Assembly: GCA_963665195.1 (NCBI GenBank)
Contig: OY762070.1
Span: forward strand, 2,852,001-2,916,000
DNA from: VXYL01 sp963665195
Lineage (GTDB): Bacteria > Pseudomonadota > Gammaproteobacteria > Pseudomonadales > Azotimanducaceae
Direction: 5' to 3'
DNA: 64,000 bases
Shown here in pieces: positions 37,554-47,632 of this stretch (the first letter of the stretch is position 1; every line of letters begins with the position of its first letter). The notes beneath the pieces were generated by a model. That model ran no database searches. It had not been told where the DNA came from and saw only the letters and a list, made by a program, of their open reading frames with translations. The position numbers and the translations under genes were made by a program.

Positions 37554-38420
37554 ATGCGCCCTGATCGCCGACAGCAGGGCGCCTACGCCCGGGGCGGCTA
37601 TCTGGTGCTGCCGAGCGTCTTCGATGCCGGCGAAGTCGCCGCCATGCGGCGCGACGCGGACTTCATCCTCGAACTCGTCATCAACTCCTCGCTTGCCAAC
37701 CAGCGCCAGAGCGGCCGCCTCGACATCCGCCGCAAGCAGGACGGGGGCTTCGTCGTGCGCAAGATCCAGCCCATCGTGGACCTCGGCCTCGCCCTCGCCG
37801 CGTTCTCGGCGGACGACCGCCTGCTTGGACCGATGGCCGCGCTGATGGGCGACGAGCCGGTGCTGATGGAGGAGAAGCTCAACTACAAGCAGCCCCTGCC
37901 GAACCTGGTCGGCGCCGGCTTCTTCAAGACCCCCGCGGACGACGACCGCTTCCCCGTCCACAACGACTGGGCGTACTACAAGTACAACGACTATCCGCCG
38001 ACCATCATCTCCTCGGCGCTCGCCATCGACGATCTCAACGAGGACAACGGCACCATCCGCGTCTTCCCCGGCAGCCATCGCCGGCATGTGGAGCACCTGC
38101 GCGTGCGCAACGGCCTCGAAGTGCCGCCGGGCACCGTGCGCGCCGAGGACGCCGTGCCGCTGGTGGCCCCGGCCGGCTCGGTGATGTTCTTCCACAGCTG
38201 CCTGATCCACACCTCTGCGCCCAACGACTCTGGCGAGCCGCGCCGCATGATGATCTACAGCCACTATCCGAAGGCGGCAGATATGGGCTACGACGTGAGG
38301 AACGGCCCCAACCGGCTGCGCGAGTCGCCGTGGGAGTGGCGCTACCAGCGAATGAAGGCGGCGGGCATGTTCCATGATCGGTTCCAGCTCGCCGGGCCAC
38401 AGGAAACGGAGGCAGCATGA
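37554..38420 (+). CDS. PhyH-family dioxygenase, first gene of GH4 operon
   Basis: A 288-residue Fe(II)/2-oxoglutarate dioxygenase. Iron ligands are visible as HND in FPVHNDWAYYKYN and the distal His in CLIHTSAPNDSGEPRRMMIY, where the Arg is the 2-oxoglutarate anchor. The DDLNEDNGTIRVFPGSHRRH block is the typical ectoine-hydroxylase/PhyH motif. The ATG at 37554 has a poor ribosome-binding site, so the true start could differ by a few codons. Its TGA overlaps the next ATG (ATGA, 38417-38420). The downstream glycosidase suggests action on a sugar or glycoside (inference). Confidence 0.85.
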   Translation: MRPDRRQQGAYARGGYLVLPSVFDAGEVAAMRRDADFILELVINSSLANQRQSGRLDIRRKQDGGFVVRKIQPIVDLGLALAAFSADDRLLGPMAALMGDEPVLMEEKLNYKQPLPNLVGAGFFKTPADDDRFPVHNDWAYYKYNDYPPTIISSALAIDDLNEDNGTIRVFPGSHRRHVEHLRVRNGLEVPPGTVRAEDAVPLVAPAGSVMFFHSCLIHTSAPNDSGEPRRMMIYSHYPKAADMGYDVRNGPNRLRESPWEWRYQRMKAAGMFHDRFQLAGPQETEAA

Positions 38421-39915
38421 GCATCAAAATCGCCATCGTCGGCGCCGGCAGCATCGGCTTCACCCGGCGCCTCGTGCGCGACATCCTCTCGGTGCCGGAA
38501 CTGGCCGACACGCGCTTCGCCTTCCAGGACTTGAGCCAGGCCAACCTGGACCGCGTGGTCACCCTCTGCCGCCGCGACATCGAAGAGAACGGCGTCCCGG
38601 CCGCCATCGATGCCGGCCTGGACAGGGCGCCCGCCCTGGACGGCGCGGACTACGTCATCAACACCGCCCGCGTCGGCGGCCTCGAAGGCTTCCGCACCGA
38701 TGTGGAGATCCCGCTCAAGTACGGCGTCGATCAATGCGTCGGCGACACCATCTGCGCCGGCGGCCTGATGTACGGCCAGCGCACGGTGCCCATGGTGCTG
38801 GAACTCGCGCAGCAGATCGAACGCTACGCGGGCGCGGATCGAACGCTCCTCAACTACGCCAACCCCATGGCCATGAACACCTGGGCGGCGCTCGACCACT
38901 CCCCGATACGCACCATCGGCCTCTGCCACGGCGTGCAGGGCGGCCATCATCTACTCGCGCGGCTGTTCTCGCGCCACGCCGGCCGCAAGGTGGCCAAGGA
39001 CGAGGTGGACATCGTGGCCGCCGGCATCAACCACCAGACCTGGTATGTCAAGGTGCTGTTCGAGGGTCGGGACTGGGCCGCGGACCTCTTGCCCCTGTTC
39101 GAGGCGGACCCCGAGATCCGCCAGCGCGAGAAGGTTCGCATCGACATCATCCGCCGCTTCGGCTACTTCAGCACCGAATCCAACGGCCACCTCTCCGAGT
39201 ACCTGCCTTGGTACCGCAAGCGGCCGGGCGAGATCCAGGACTGGATCTCCACGGACGCCTGGATCCTCGGCGAAACCGGCGGCTACCTGCGCGTCTGCAC
39301 GGAGAACCGCAACTGGTTCGACACGGACTTCCCCAAGTGCTCGCCGAGCCGCCGTGGGAGTACGCCGCGGACAAGCGCAGCGACGAGCACGGCTCCTACA
39401 TCATCGAAGCGCTGGAAACGGGGCGCGTGTATCGCGGCCACTTCAACGTGCGCAACCACGGCGCGGTCGGCAATCTCGCCGACGACGCCATCGTCGAAGT
39501 GCCGGGCTACGTGGACAGGGGCGGCCTGGCCATCCCCCGGGTCGGCGATCTGCCGCTCGGCTGCGCGGCGATCCTCGGCAGTTCCATCGACGTGCAGCGC
39601 ATGGCCACCAAGGCCGCAGTCGAGGGAGATGTCGAGCTCCTGAAGCAGGCCGTGCTGCTGGACCCGCTGGTCGGCGCCGTCTGCAATCCCCCGGAAGTCT
39701 GGCAGATGGTGGACGAGATGCTGGTCGCCGGCGCCGAGTGGCTGCCGCAGTACTCGGAGGCCATCCCCGCGGCGCGGCAGCGGCTAGCTTCGGAACCTTC
39801 GTTGGCGCGCGGCCAGAGCGAGGGCGCGGTGCGGCTCAAGACCCGCTCCGTCGGGGAACTTCGCGCCGCCGAGCAACGCCGCGCCGCGAACGAAGTTCGC
39901 GCCGCAGCAAGCTGA
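38417..39915 (+). pseudogene. Glycoside hydrolase family 4 (NAD-dependent) gene with a single-base deletion
   Basis: The N-terminal 305 residues are a typical GH4 enzyme: IAIVGAGSIGFTRRLVRDIL (NAD-binding), NYANPMAMNTWA, GLCHGVQGG (metal-binding Cys/His) and GINHQTWY. At 39338-39340 the frame breaks: AAGTGCTCGCC should read AAGTGGCTCGCC. The other frame then continues perfectly (EPPWEYAADKRSDEHGSYII, FNVRNHGAVGNLADDAIVEVP) to a stop at 39915. Only one base is missing over ~1.5 kb, so this is either a very recent mutation or a sequence error. GH4 enzymes cleave alpha- or beta-glycosides by a redox mechanism. A GGAGG site precedes the ATG. Confidence 0.85.
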
Positions 39916-40895
39916 TGGCCGCGTCGGACCTTCGCTTCGTCATCTACGGCGCCGGCGGCATCGGCGGCACCATCGGCGCCCGCCTGCATCTGGCCGGCTT
40001 CGACACGGCCCTGATCGCCCGCGGCGCCCACTTGGACGCCATCGCCAAACACGGCCTGCGCTTCGTCTCGCCCACCCTGGACGAATTCCTGCCCATCCCC
40101 TGCTTCGACCACCCGGCGGGCGCGGCCGTCGGCCCGGACGATGCCGTCATCCTGTGCATGAAGGGCCAGCACACGGAAGAGGCGCTGCGCGACCTCTATG
40201 CCGCCACCGGCGGCAAGGCGCGCGTGATCTGCTGCCAGAACGGCGTCGAGAACGAGCGCCTCGCCCTGCGCCGCTTCCCGCATACCTATGGCATGGTCGT
40301 GTGGCTGCCCGCCGAGCATCTCGAACCCGGCGTCGTGGTGAACTTCGCGGAAGGAACCGCGGGCGGCCTCGACACCGGCTGCTACCCCACCGGCACCGAC
40401 GACTTCATCGCCCGCGTCGCCGCGGCTCTCGAGGCAGCAGGCTTCAGCGCCAAGCCGGACGCGACCATCATGATCCACAAGTACCAGAAGCTGCTCGCCA
40501 ACCTGAACAACGCCGTCAACGCCGCCACGGGCGCCGGTTCGCGCAAGATCGCCGCGCGGCTGCGCGCCGAGGCGCTCGCCTGCTACGAAGCGGCGGGCAT
40601 CGCCTGCGCCACAGCCGAAGAGACCCGCGAGCGCCGCAAGGGCATCAACGGCGCTCCCGTGCCCGGCCACGACCGCCACGGCGGCTCGTCGCTGCAAAGC
40701 GTGATGCGCGGCACCGGCGACATCGAGACCGACTTCCTGAACGGCGAGATCGTCCTGCTCGGCCGGCTGCACGGCATCCCCGTGCCCGCCAACGAGTTCG
40801 TGCAGGAACTCGGCAACCGCGTGGCGCGCGAGAAGCTGCGCCCCGGCGCCATCGCCATCGAAGCGCTCGAAGAGCAGGTGGACGGCCTCGGCTGA
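39915..40895 (+). CDS. Ketopantoate-reductase-like (ApbA/PanE family) oxidoreductase
   Basis: A 326-residue NAD(P)-dependent 2-hydroxyacid/ketopantoate reductase family enzyme. It starts FVIYGAGGIGGTIGARL (dinucleotide-binding GxGxxG) and has CMKGQHTEEAL, CCQNGVENE and the C-terminal helical domain with KLLANLNNAVNAATG (the Lys is the family catalytic base) and GRLHGIPVPANEFV. The start overlaps the GH4 stop (TGATG), so it is the third gene of the PhyH-GH4 operon, making a role in sugar-acid or glycoside metabolism likelier than pantothenate synthesis. Confidence 0.85.
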   Translation: MAASDLRFVIYGAGGIGGTIGARLHLAGFDTALIARGAHLDAIAKHGLRFVSPTLDEFLPIPCFDHPAGAAVGPDDAVILCMKGQHTEEALRDLYAATGGKARVICCQNGVENERLALRRFPHTYGMVVWLPAEHLEPGVVVNFAEGTAGGLDTGCYPTGTDDFIARVAAALEAAGFSAKPDATIMIHKYQKLLANLNNAVNAATGAGSRKIAARLRAEALACYEAAGIACATAEETRERRKGINGAPVPGHDRHGGSSLQSVMRGTGDIETDFLNGEIVLLGRLHGIPVPANEFVQELGNRVAREKLRPGAIAIEALEEQVDGLG

Positions 40896-40904
40896 CCTTC
40901 GCCC

Positions 40905-40925
40905 ATCGGCTCGGGGCCGATTTTT
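40905..40925 (+). terminator. Rho-independent terminator after the PhyH-GH4-reductase operon
   Basis: ATCGGC-TCGGG-GCCGAT followed by TTTT, ten bases after the reductase stop codon. A 6-bp stem with a 5-nt loop and a T-run marks the operon end. Confidence 0.8.
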
Positions 40926-41057
40926 GTAGGACATTCGCCCATCCGCCTGTAGGAAATCCGCCCGACGTTGGTCCGCGACCGTCTTTTTCTTGCAGACTGC
41001 GCAGCCGGGCGCGACCTGCCGCGCTCGCACTGAGAAGCAAAGGATAGGATCACCGCA

Positions 41058-42158
41058 ATGACCGCAGTCACCCTGTTCCACGGCAACTGGTTCCTGCGCG
41101 ACGAACCGAAGCTGGAACTGACGTTCGCCGAAGAGTCCTTCATCGACGCGGCGCTCGGCATCGCCCCGAAGCGCTGGGAGGGGCAGCCCGATCTCGCGCA
41201 GATGGGCGCCATCCTCGACGGCTACCCGCATGTGCTCTCCCGCATCGGCGAGCGGCTCCTGACGGTGGCCATCGGCATGAGGGGCTGCGGCCCCGCGGTG
41301 CAGTACCTGCTGGAGCACGACGTGCCCCTCAATCAGGACATGAGCACCTACAACACGCTGCACGAAGCGGCCTGGGCGAACTCGGTGGATACGCTGAAGG
41401 CGCTCTTCGAAGCGGGCGCGACGGACGCCACCGCGGTGGCCCTGCGCAAGCCGCACACCGGCTGGCCGGACAACGTCTCGCTGATGTACTGGGCGGCCTG
41501 GGGCGGCTACCCTGAACTGGCTCGGCTCCTGATCGAATACGGCGCCGGCGCAAACCACGATCTGCCCATCAAGGGCAACGGCGAACGCGGCACCACGTCC
41601 TTGCAGGAAGCCGCGGCGCCTGGCCCGTGGGCCGAGGACAATCCGCTGCGCTCCAATGCCGGCAAGATCGAAGTGGCCCGCATCCTCATCGAAGACGGCG
41701 CCGACTACGATGCCTGGACGGCTTGCGGCTTGGAGGACACGGCGCAGCTTCAGACCCTGATCCATGCCGACCGCGCCGTCGCCCACGCCGCGGACGCCTT
41801 CGGCATGGTGCCCTTGCACTGGGCCGCGCGTGTCGGCAGCCTCGCCTGCATCCGGCTGCTGCTGGACAACGGCGTGGACGTTGACGCCGCCAACCGCGTG
41901 AAGCGCACGCCCATGCAGCTTGCCGCCGAGCAGGACCGCGGCGAGGCCATCCGCCTGCTCGCGGCGCATGGCGCGGACCTGGACACGCAGGACAACAAGG
42001 GCCGCACGCCCCTGCACCGCGCCGCCTACGAAGGCAAGCTCGCCGCCATCAACGCCTTGCTGGCGGCGGGCGCAGACCCCACCGTGCGCAACAAAGCGGG
42101 GAAGACGGCGTTCGAGGTAGCCCGCAAGGAGGCCAAGTATCTGAAGCCCCGTCCGTAG
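41058..42158 (+). CDS. Ankyrin-repeat protein
   Basis: A 366-residue soluble protein. An N-terminal ~70-residue region (FHGNWFLRDEPKLELTF) precedes ankyrin repeats: NTLHEAAWANSVDTLKALFEAGA, a helical linker, VSLMYWAAWGGYPELARLLIEYGAG, MVPLHWAARVGSLACIRLLLDNGV, TPMQLAAEQDRGEAIRLLAAHGA and TPLHRAAYEGKLAAINALLAAGA. Ankyrins mediate protein contacts; similar proteins are frequent in symbionts. No signal peptide. It stands alone after the terminator at 40905. Confidence 0.85.
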   Translation: MTAVTLFHGNWFLRDEPKLELTFAEESFIDAALGIAPKRWEGQPDLAQMGAILDGYPHVLSRIGERLLTVAIGMRGCGPAVQYLLEHDVPLNQDMSTYNTLHEAAWANSVDTLKALFEAGATDATAVALRKPHTGWPDNVSLMYWAAWGGYPELARLLIEYGAGANHDLPIKGNGERGTTSLQEAAAPGPWAEDNPLRSNAGKIEVARILIEDGADYDAWTACGLEDTAQLQTLIHADRAVAHAADAFGMVPLHWAARVGSLACIRLLLDNGVDVDAANRVKRTPMQLAAEQDRGEAIRLLAAHGADLDTQDNKGRTPLHRAAYEGKLAAINALLAAGADPTVRNKAGKTAFEVARKEAKYLKPRP

Positions 42159-42301
42159 GGAGGTGCTTGCGGAGGGGCCATCCGCCGGCAATCGTGCCGG
42201 GCGGTGGCGTTGGCCGCGCTCCTGCCTATAGAATGCCGCGCCTTGCGGTGGCCGCCCCGAGCCGCCGACTCTCATACGCGCGTTGAGGAGCGCAAGCCGC
42301 C

Positions 42302-45300
42302 ATGTCCGCCAGCCGCGCCCCGGACTCCGAGGAGAGCAAGCAATCGGCTTTCTCTTTCGTGGCCATGGAGCACGACATCCTGGGACTCTGGGAGCAGCGG
42401 GACGTCTTCCAGCGTTCCGTCGCGGACACCAGCAACGGCAAGCCGTACATCTTCTACGACGGCCCGCCGTTCGCCACCGGGCTGCCGCATCACGGCCACC
42501 TAGTGGGTTCCGTGCTGAAGGACATCGTGCCGCGCTATTGGACGATGAAGGGCCGCCATGTGCAGCGCCGTTTCGGCTGGGACTGCCACGGCCTGCCGAT
42601 CGAACAGGAGATCGACAAGACCCTCGGCATGTCCGCCGCGGAAACTGTCGCCAAGATCGGTGTCGCCGGATACAACGCCGAATGCCGCGCCATCGTCGAG
42701 CGCTATGTCGCCGAATGGCGCAGCACCATCACCCGCTTGGGGCGCTGGGTGGACTTCGACAACGACTACAAGACGATGGACGCATGGTACATGGAGTCCG
42801 TCTGGTGGGTGGTGAAGCAGCTCTGGGACAAGGGCCTCATCTACCAAGGCATGAAGGTGATGCCCGTTTCTACGGCGCTGCAAACGGTGCTCGCGAATTT
42901 CGAGGCCGGCCAGAACTACATGGACGTGCAGGACCCCGCCATCACCGTGCTGTTTCCTCTCGAAGACGAGGACGCCGCGCTGGCCGCCTGGACCACCACG
43001 CCGTGGACGCTTCCCTCCAACCTCGCAGTTTGCGTAGGGGCGGAGATCGACTACGCGAAGGTTGTGGACGACGCGGGACGGACCTTCTACCTGGCCGAAG
43101 CGCGGCTCGACGCGTATCGAAAGAAGCACCCCCGGCTCACGGTGCAATCCTGCTTGAAGGGCGCCGAACTGGTGGGCAAAAGCTACCGCCCGCTGTTCGA
43201 CTATTTCGCCGAGGAACGCGAGCGCGGCGCATTCGTCGTGGTGGCCGACGACTACGTGACCACGGACGAAGGCACCGGCCTCGTCCACCAAGCGCCGGCC
43301 TTCGGCGAGGACGACTACCGCGTGCTGCAAAGCGCCGGGATCGAGGCGTTCGTCTGCCCGGTCACGCTAGGGGGCGTCTTCACCGAGGAAGTGTCGGACT
43401 TCGCCGGCCAGTTCGTGAAGGACGCGGATCGCGCAATCATCCAACATCTTCGCGATGCCGGCAGCCTCTACGACCGCGATGTGATCGAGCATAGCTATCC
43501 GCATTGCTACCGCACCGACGCGCCGCTGATCTATCGCGCCGTGCCGTCTTGGTTCGTGCGCGTGACGGACTTCGCGGACGATCTCGCCGCCGCCAACGAA
43601 CAGGTGCGCTGGGTGCCCGGCCACATCAAGCACGGCCGCTTCGGCAACTGGATCGGCAGCGCAATCGACTGGGCAATCTCCCGCAACCGGGTGTGGGGAA
43701 CGCCGCTGCCCATCTGGATCAACGACGAAACCGGCAACGGCCACTGCATCGGCTCGCTGGACGAACTCGAAGAACTCACCGGCGCGCGCGTGGACGACTT
43801 GCACCGGGAACACGTCGATCAGCTAACGTTCACTCTTGAAGGCGAACCGGGCACCTACCGTCGCGTGGAGGAGGTGCTCGACTGCTGGTTCGAGTCCGGT
43901 TCCATGCCCTACGCCCAGCTCCACTACCCATTCGAGAACCAGCCCGCCTTCGACGCGGGCTTCCCCGCGGAATACATCTCCGAAGGTCTCGATCAGACCC
44001 GCGGCTGGTTCTACACGCTGATGGTGCTGGCCGCGGCGCTGCACAAGAAGCCCGCCTTCAAGAACGTGATCGTCAACGGCATGGTGCTGGCCGAAGACGG
44101 CAAGAAGATGTCCAAGAGCCTGCGCAACTACACGCCGCCGGACGAACTGATGGAAACCTACGGCGCCGATGCCTTGCGCCTCTACCTCATCAACTCGGGC
44201 CTCGTGCGCGCCGAAGAGCAGCGCTTCGCCGACACGGGCGTCCGCGACATGGCGCGCCGCGCCCTGCTGCCCTGGTACAACGCCTTCTCGTTCCTGGAAA
44301 CCTACGCCGTGATCGACGGCTGGACGCCCGCGAAGGAGCGCCGCGGCGACAACGTTTTCGATCAATGGATCCTATCCAAGCTGCAAACCCTGAAGGAAGC
44401 GGTGGCAACGGAAATGGAGCGCTACCGCCTCTACAACGTGGTGCCGAAACTGTTCGCCTTCATCGGCGATCTCACCAATTGGTACATCCGCCTCAACCGC
44501 GCCCGATTCTGGGCCGAAGGGCTCGCGCCGGACAAGATCGCCGCCTATACGACGCTGCACACGACGGTGCGCGAGCTGTGCATCGCCATGGCGCCGTTCG
44601 CGCCGTTCCTAGCCGAGCACATTTACCAATCCCTCGCCAAACTGTCCGGCGATGCCCGCCCGACGCCGGACTCGGTACACCTGTGCCCCTACCCGGAAGC
44701 CGACCCGGCAATGCGCCAGCCTCCGCTAGAAGATGCGGTCTCGCGGATGCAGCAAGTCGTCGAGCTCGGTCGCCGCAAGCGCGAGGAGGTACACATCCAC
44801 CTGCGCACTCCCATGCGCCGCCTCACCGTCATCCACCGCGACGCGGCAGTCCTTGATGAAATGCGCACGTTGGAGGGCTACTTGAAGGCGGAGCTGAACG
44901 TCAAGGACGTGTACTACGACGAGGACGAATCCCGCTACATCGCGCTCTACGCAAAGCCCAACTTCCCGGTGCTCGGCAAGCGCCTCGGCAAACGAATGCG
45001 GGCCTTCCAAGCGAAGATCGGCGCATTGGACGTGGACGCCTTGGCGCGGTTCCAAGAGACCGGCAGCATCGAACTCGACGGTGAGTCCTTCGACGCCACC
45101 GAAATCAACGTCTTCCGAGAAGCCAAGCAGGGCACCAACGCGCTCTCCAACCGCCACGTCTCCATCGACCTCGACTGCGAACTCGACGACGCCCTCATCG
45201 CAGAAGGCTGGGCCAGAGACTTCGTCAACCGCGTCCAGCGCGCCCGCAAGGAGAGTGGCTTCGAGGTGACGGACCGCATCCGGATCGTCTTCGACGGCGA

Positions 45301-45469
45301 CCCGAGCCTAGCAGCCGCCATCGAGACCCACCACGACTACGTGGCTGGAGAAACCCTGGCCGTTGCCATGGCGCCCGGGACCGCCCCGGCACGCGCGTTC
45401 CAGTCCAGCATCGACGGCAAAGCCATGCGCTTCTCGCTAGCGCGGGCACGGGAGCACTCGGCCGCGTGA
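42302..45469 (+). CDS. ileS: Isoleucyl-tRNA synthetase, eukaryote-like (type 2)
   Basis: 1055 residues, matching the long IleRS class. Signature 1 is PPFATGLPHHGHLVGSVLKD (HIGH equivalent HHGH), the editing domain contains TTPWTLPSNLAVCVG, and KMSKS is present (GKKMSKSLRNYTPP) followed by YGADALRLYLINSG. The C-terminal region (SIDLDCELDDALIAEGWARDFVNR) lacks the zinc-knuckle of the bacterial type, which points to the eukaryote-like IleS2 group, known in some bacteria for mupirocin tolerance. It is monocistronic. The start at 42302 follows GAGGAG. Confidence 0.93.
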   Translation: MSASRAPDSEESKQSAFSFVAMEHDILGLWEQRDVFQRSVADTSNGKPYIFYDGPPFATGLPHHGHLVGSVLKDIVPRYWTMKGRHVQRRFGWDCHGLPIEQEIDKTLGMSAAETVAKIGVAGYNAECRAIVERYVAEWRSTITRLGRWVDFDNDYKTMDAWYMESVWWVVKQLWDKGLIYQGMKVMPVSTALQTVLANFEAGQNYMDVQDPAITVLFPLEDEDAALAAWTTTPWTLPSNLAVCVGAEIDYAKVVDDAGRTFYLAEARLDAYRKKHPRLTVQSCLKGAELVGKSYRPLFDYFAEERERGAFVVVADDYVTTDEGTGLVHQAPAFGEDDYRVLQSAGIEAFVCPVTLGGVFTEEVSDFAGQFVKDADRAIIQHLRDAGSLYDRDVIEHSYPHCYRTDAPLIYRAVPSWFVRVTDFADDLAAANEQVRWVPGHIKHGRFGNWIGSAIDWAISRNRVWGTPLPIWINDETGNGHCIGSLDELEELTGARVDDLHREHVDQLTFTLEGEPGTYRRVEEVLDCWFESGSMPYAQLHYPFENQPAFDAGFPAEYISEGLDQTRGWFYTLMVLAAALHKKPAFKNVIVNGMVLAEDGKKMSKSLRNYTPPDELMETYGADALRLYLINSGLVRAEEQRFADTGVRDMARRALLPWYNAFSFLETYAVIDGWTPAKERRGDNVFDQWILSKLQTLKEAVATEMERYRLYNVVPKLFAFIGDLTNWYIRLNRARFWAEGLAPDKIAAYTTLHTTVRELCIAMAPFAPFLAEHIYQSLAKLSGDARPTPDSVHLCPYPEADPAMRQPPLEDAVSRMQQVVELGRRKREEVHIHLRTPMRRLTVIHRDAAVLDEMRTLEGYLKAELNVKDVYYDEDESRYIALYAKPNFPVLGKRLGKRMRAFQAKIGALDVDALARFQETGSIELDGESFDATEINVFREAKQGTNALSNRHVSIDLDCELDDALIAEGWARDFVNRVQRARKESGFEVTDRIRIVFDGDPSLAAAIETHHDYVAGETLAVAMAPGTAPARAFQSSIDGKAMRFSLARAREHSAA

Positions 45470-45535
45470 GTCGCTGGCCGATGGACCGAGGCGGACTGCA
45501 GACCGCAACTGGCAAGCTCTCCACCCGACGAGGGA

Positions 45536-46624
45536 ATGCCATACGGTGCCGCCTACCGCAGAGTCGGCAACACGAACGAACTGCTGTCCAGCGCGGCCTA
45601 CGCCAACCTGCTAATGGAGAAGATGCACACGGAGCACCGCTGGGAGAACCGCCCAGCGCCAGATTGGACGGTCGCAGACCTCGACGAGCACGAAGTCCGA
45701 CTGACCGTAGACGAAGCCGTCCGCACCGGTCGGCTGGACACCCCCGGCTCCCAACGGCTCGACGATCTACTGCGCGGTCTCGGTGTTGCGAAGGACGGCG
45801 CGCTCTTGCGGGCAGCCGTCGTCCTGTTCGGGCGTCCAGAGCGCGTTTCGTTGGAGTTCCCTCAATGCACGCTTCGCATCGCCCGGTTCAACGGCATCGA
45901 CAAGACGGAGTTCGTAGACAACCGGCAGGTGTACGGCAATGCGTTCCGGCTTCTCTCCAGCGCGGAGGCGTTCGTCCGGGACCACAACCCCATCGCCGGA
46001 CGTGTCGTGCCGGACCAGCTAGCCCGCATAGACGAGCCGCTCTATCCGCCTCTGGCGGTGCGCGAGGCCCTGGCCAATGCGCTGTGCCACCGCGATTACG
46101 CCATAGGCGGCGGCTCGGTCGCGGTGGCCATCTACGACGACCGAGTGGAAGTGACCTCGTCGGGAACCCTCCACTTCGGTTTGACGCCGGCGAAGCTCTT
46201 CGAGCCGCACGAGTCGCTGCCGTGGAACCCCCTCATCGCCAGAGTCTTCTACCGCCGCGGCATCATCGAGACTTGGGGCCGGGGCACCCTCAAGATGGCG
46301 GAGCTGGCGGCGCAAGCCAGTTCGCCACGCCCGCAGATCGAAGACGGCGGTGGCTGCGTCACCGTGCGGTTCCGCCCCAGGCGCTACGTGCCGCCGCAGC
46401 GCGTGCTGCGCGACATCACGCCGCGACAGCAGGCCGTACTGGCCCTCTTGGCCGACGCTCCCGAAGGATTGGCGCTCCGCGAGATCATCGAGGGTCTAGA
46501 GGCGAAGGAGGTCGAAGGCGACTCGAACGCCCGGCAGGTCCGTGATGATCTGCAGACATTGCAGATGCTGGAGCTGGCTACGAGCACCGGACACGGTCGC
46601 GGGGCGCGCTGGCGACGAAGCTGA
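45536..46624 (+). CDS. AlbA/Schlafen-type ATP-binding transcriptional regulator, N-terminally truncated
   Basis: 362 residues. The first ~25 residues (YRRVGNTNELLSS) match the end of an AlbA_2/Schlafen domain, whose first ~100 residues are absent. Then follow the linker with LFGRPERVSLEFPQC, the HATPase_c_4 region (VREALANALCHRDYAIGGGSVAVAIYDDRVEVTSSG, GRGTLKMAELA) and a C-terminal winged helix (RQQAVLALLADAPEGLALREIIEGL). Such proteins are usually annotated as ATP-binding or RecG-like regulators, often in defence islands. The missing N-terminus and abrupt start 66 bases after ileS suggest a breakpoint here. Five GGCCAATTCC units follow its stop. Confidence 0.75.
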   Translation: MPYGAAYRRVGNTNELLSSAAYANLLMEKMHTEHRWENRPAPDWTVADLDEHEVRLTVDEAVRTGRLDTPGSQRLDDLLRGLGVAKDGALLRAAVVLFGRPERVSLEFPQCTLRIARFNGIDKTEFVDNRQVYGNAFRLLSSAEAFVRDHNPIAGRVVPDQLARIDEPLYPPLAVREALANALCHRDYAIGGGSVAVAIYDDRVEVTSSGTLHFGLTPAKLFEPHESLPWNPLIARVFYRRGIIETWGRGTLKMAELAAQASSPRPQIEDGGGCVTVRFRPRRYVPPQRVLRDITPRQQAVLALLADAPEGLALREIIEGLEAKEVEGDSNARQVRDDLQTLQMLELATSTGHGRGARWRRS

Positions 46625-46683
46625 GGCCAATTCCGGCCAATTCCGGCCAATTCCGGCCAATTCCGGCCAATTCCGGCCAATTC
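46625..46683. repeat. 10-bp tandem repeat GGCCAATTCC (5.9 units)
   Basis: Five perfect copies and a partial sixth begin immediately after the TGA of the preceding gene. The 10-bp period places each copy on the same helical face, and the core GGCCAATTCC contains the palindromic GAATTGGCCAATTC across units. Confidence 0.95.
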
Positions 46684-46857
46684 AAGAAGAGCCGTAAATC
46701 GACGTCTTTTCAATACCTTATACGTCTTTCCATGGCTCGGTCCCGAAAGCCCCGCATCCCATTGGTTGCCCATTCCACAGCGCACGCCTCTGGCGGAGCG
46801 TAGCGGCCTCGTGGGAGCCGAACTGGTCAACCGCGAGCAGCCAAGAAATCCGCGTAG

Positions 46858-47560
46858 TCACTCATTCTCACGACTTGCCGGATCGACCTGTAGAAGCGCA
46901 CCGTCTACGGCATAGCGAGACTCTGCGCCGATGCGAACGACTATGGTCTTGCTATCCCCGTCTACGCGGTTGCCTAGGCCAACCATAGGTACGTGGAAGC
47001 GATGCTCGACCTCAACTTGCCCGCCACGCGCCCGCGCCGTGACGTTGTGCGGGACAGCAACCCTTGGAAATAGCATTTCTGCTAGTACGTCCTTGCGAAT
47101 GGTAATGAGCGCCTTGGAGAAGTAGGCGTCGTAGAAGCTCAGCGGGGCGGTCTGGCGATGGGTGCGGTGCGGAGCGAGGTAGCGCGGGCACGTCCCTCAA
47201 GGCTGCGTGGAGCGCTTGGAAGAGCTGCAACCGTGCTCTGTCCACGGGTGCGCCCGCCTGTCGCGCGCGGGCACTCGCTGAGGCAAGCGAAGCCTGGCGT
47301 GTTTCCCGCCAGTGCGCCAACCAGCGCATCGAGCGCATGGAGTTCGTCCTCGCGAACCAGCGACGGCGCGACGTCTCGGGCCTCATCGCGCAGCCGATTC
47401 GCTCCACCTTGGCCGGCACGCCGGAAGAGATCGTCCAGCCGCTCTTCGACGTCGCGCCGCGAGAGGGTACGCGGCAGGCGGTCGCCGCGGGCGCGCCTCG
47501 CTCCGTCGAGATAGCCGCGAGCCTGGAACTCAGGAACAGTCCGTTCAGGAACGGGCGGTC
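46858..47560 (-). pseudogene. Frameshifted remnant of an unrecognised gene
   Basis: The minus strand has three consecutive coding-like segments in different frames: RRDVEERLDDLFRRAGQGG to LHALDALVGALAGN, then PVDRARLQLFQALHAALRDV, then LSFYDAYFSKALITIRKDVL through VPHNVTARARGGQVEVEHRF to a stop at 46858. Their order and amino-acid composition look like a single protein broken by two indels. No family was recognised. Confidence 0.45.
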
Positions 47561-47632
47561 GCTTGGCAGCCGGGGTCCACGGCGCGGCCGCAGCCGTGCG
47601 TCCGGCAGGACGACGGCCTCCGGAGCGTCTGC

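Noticed and set aside
39507..42275. Open frame of more than 900 codons on the minus strand
   Set aside because: It runs antisense to the GH4, reductase and ankyrin genes, all of which have clear family motifs on the plus strand.
46384..46830. Minus-strand frame reading the 10-bp tandem repeat as a repeated peptide
   Set aside because: A 10-bp unit shifts frame at each copy; the peptide repeats only every 30 bp and has no start context. The repeat lies outside any convincing gene.
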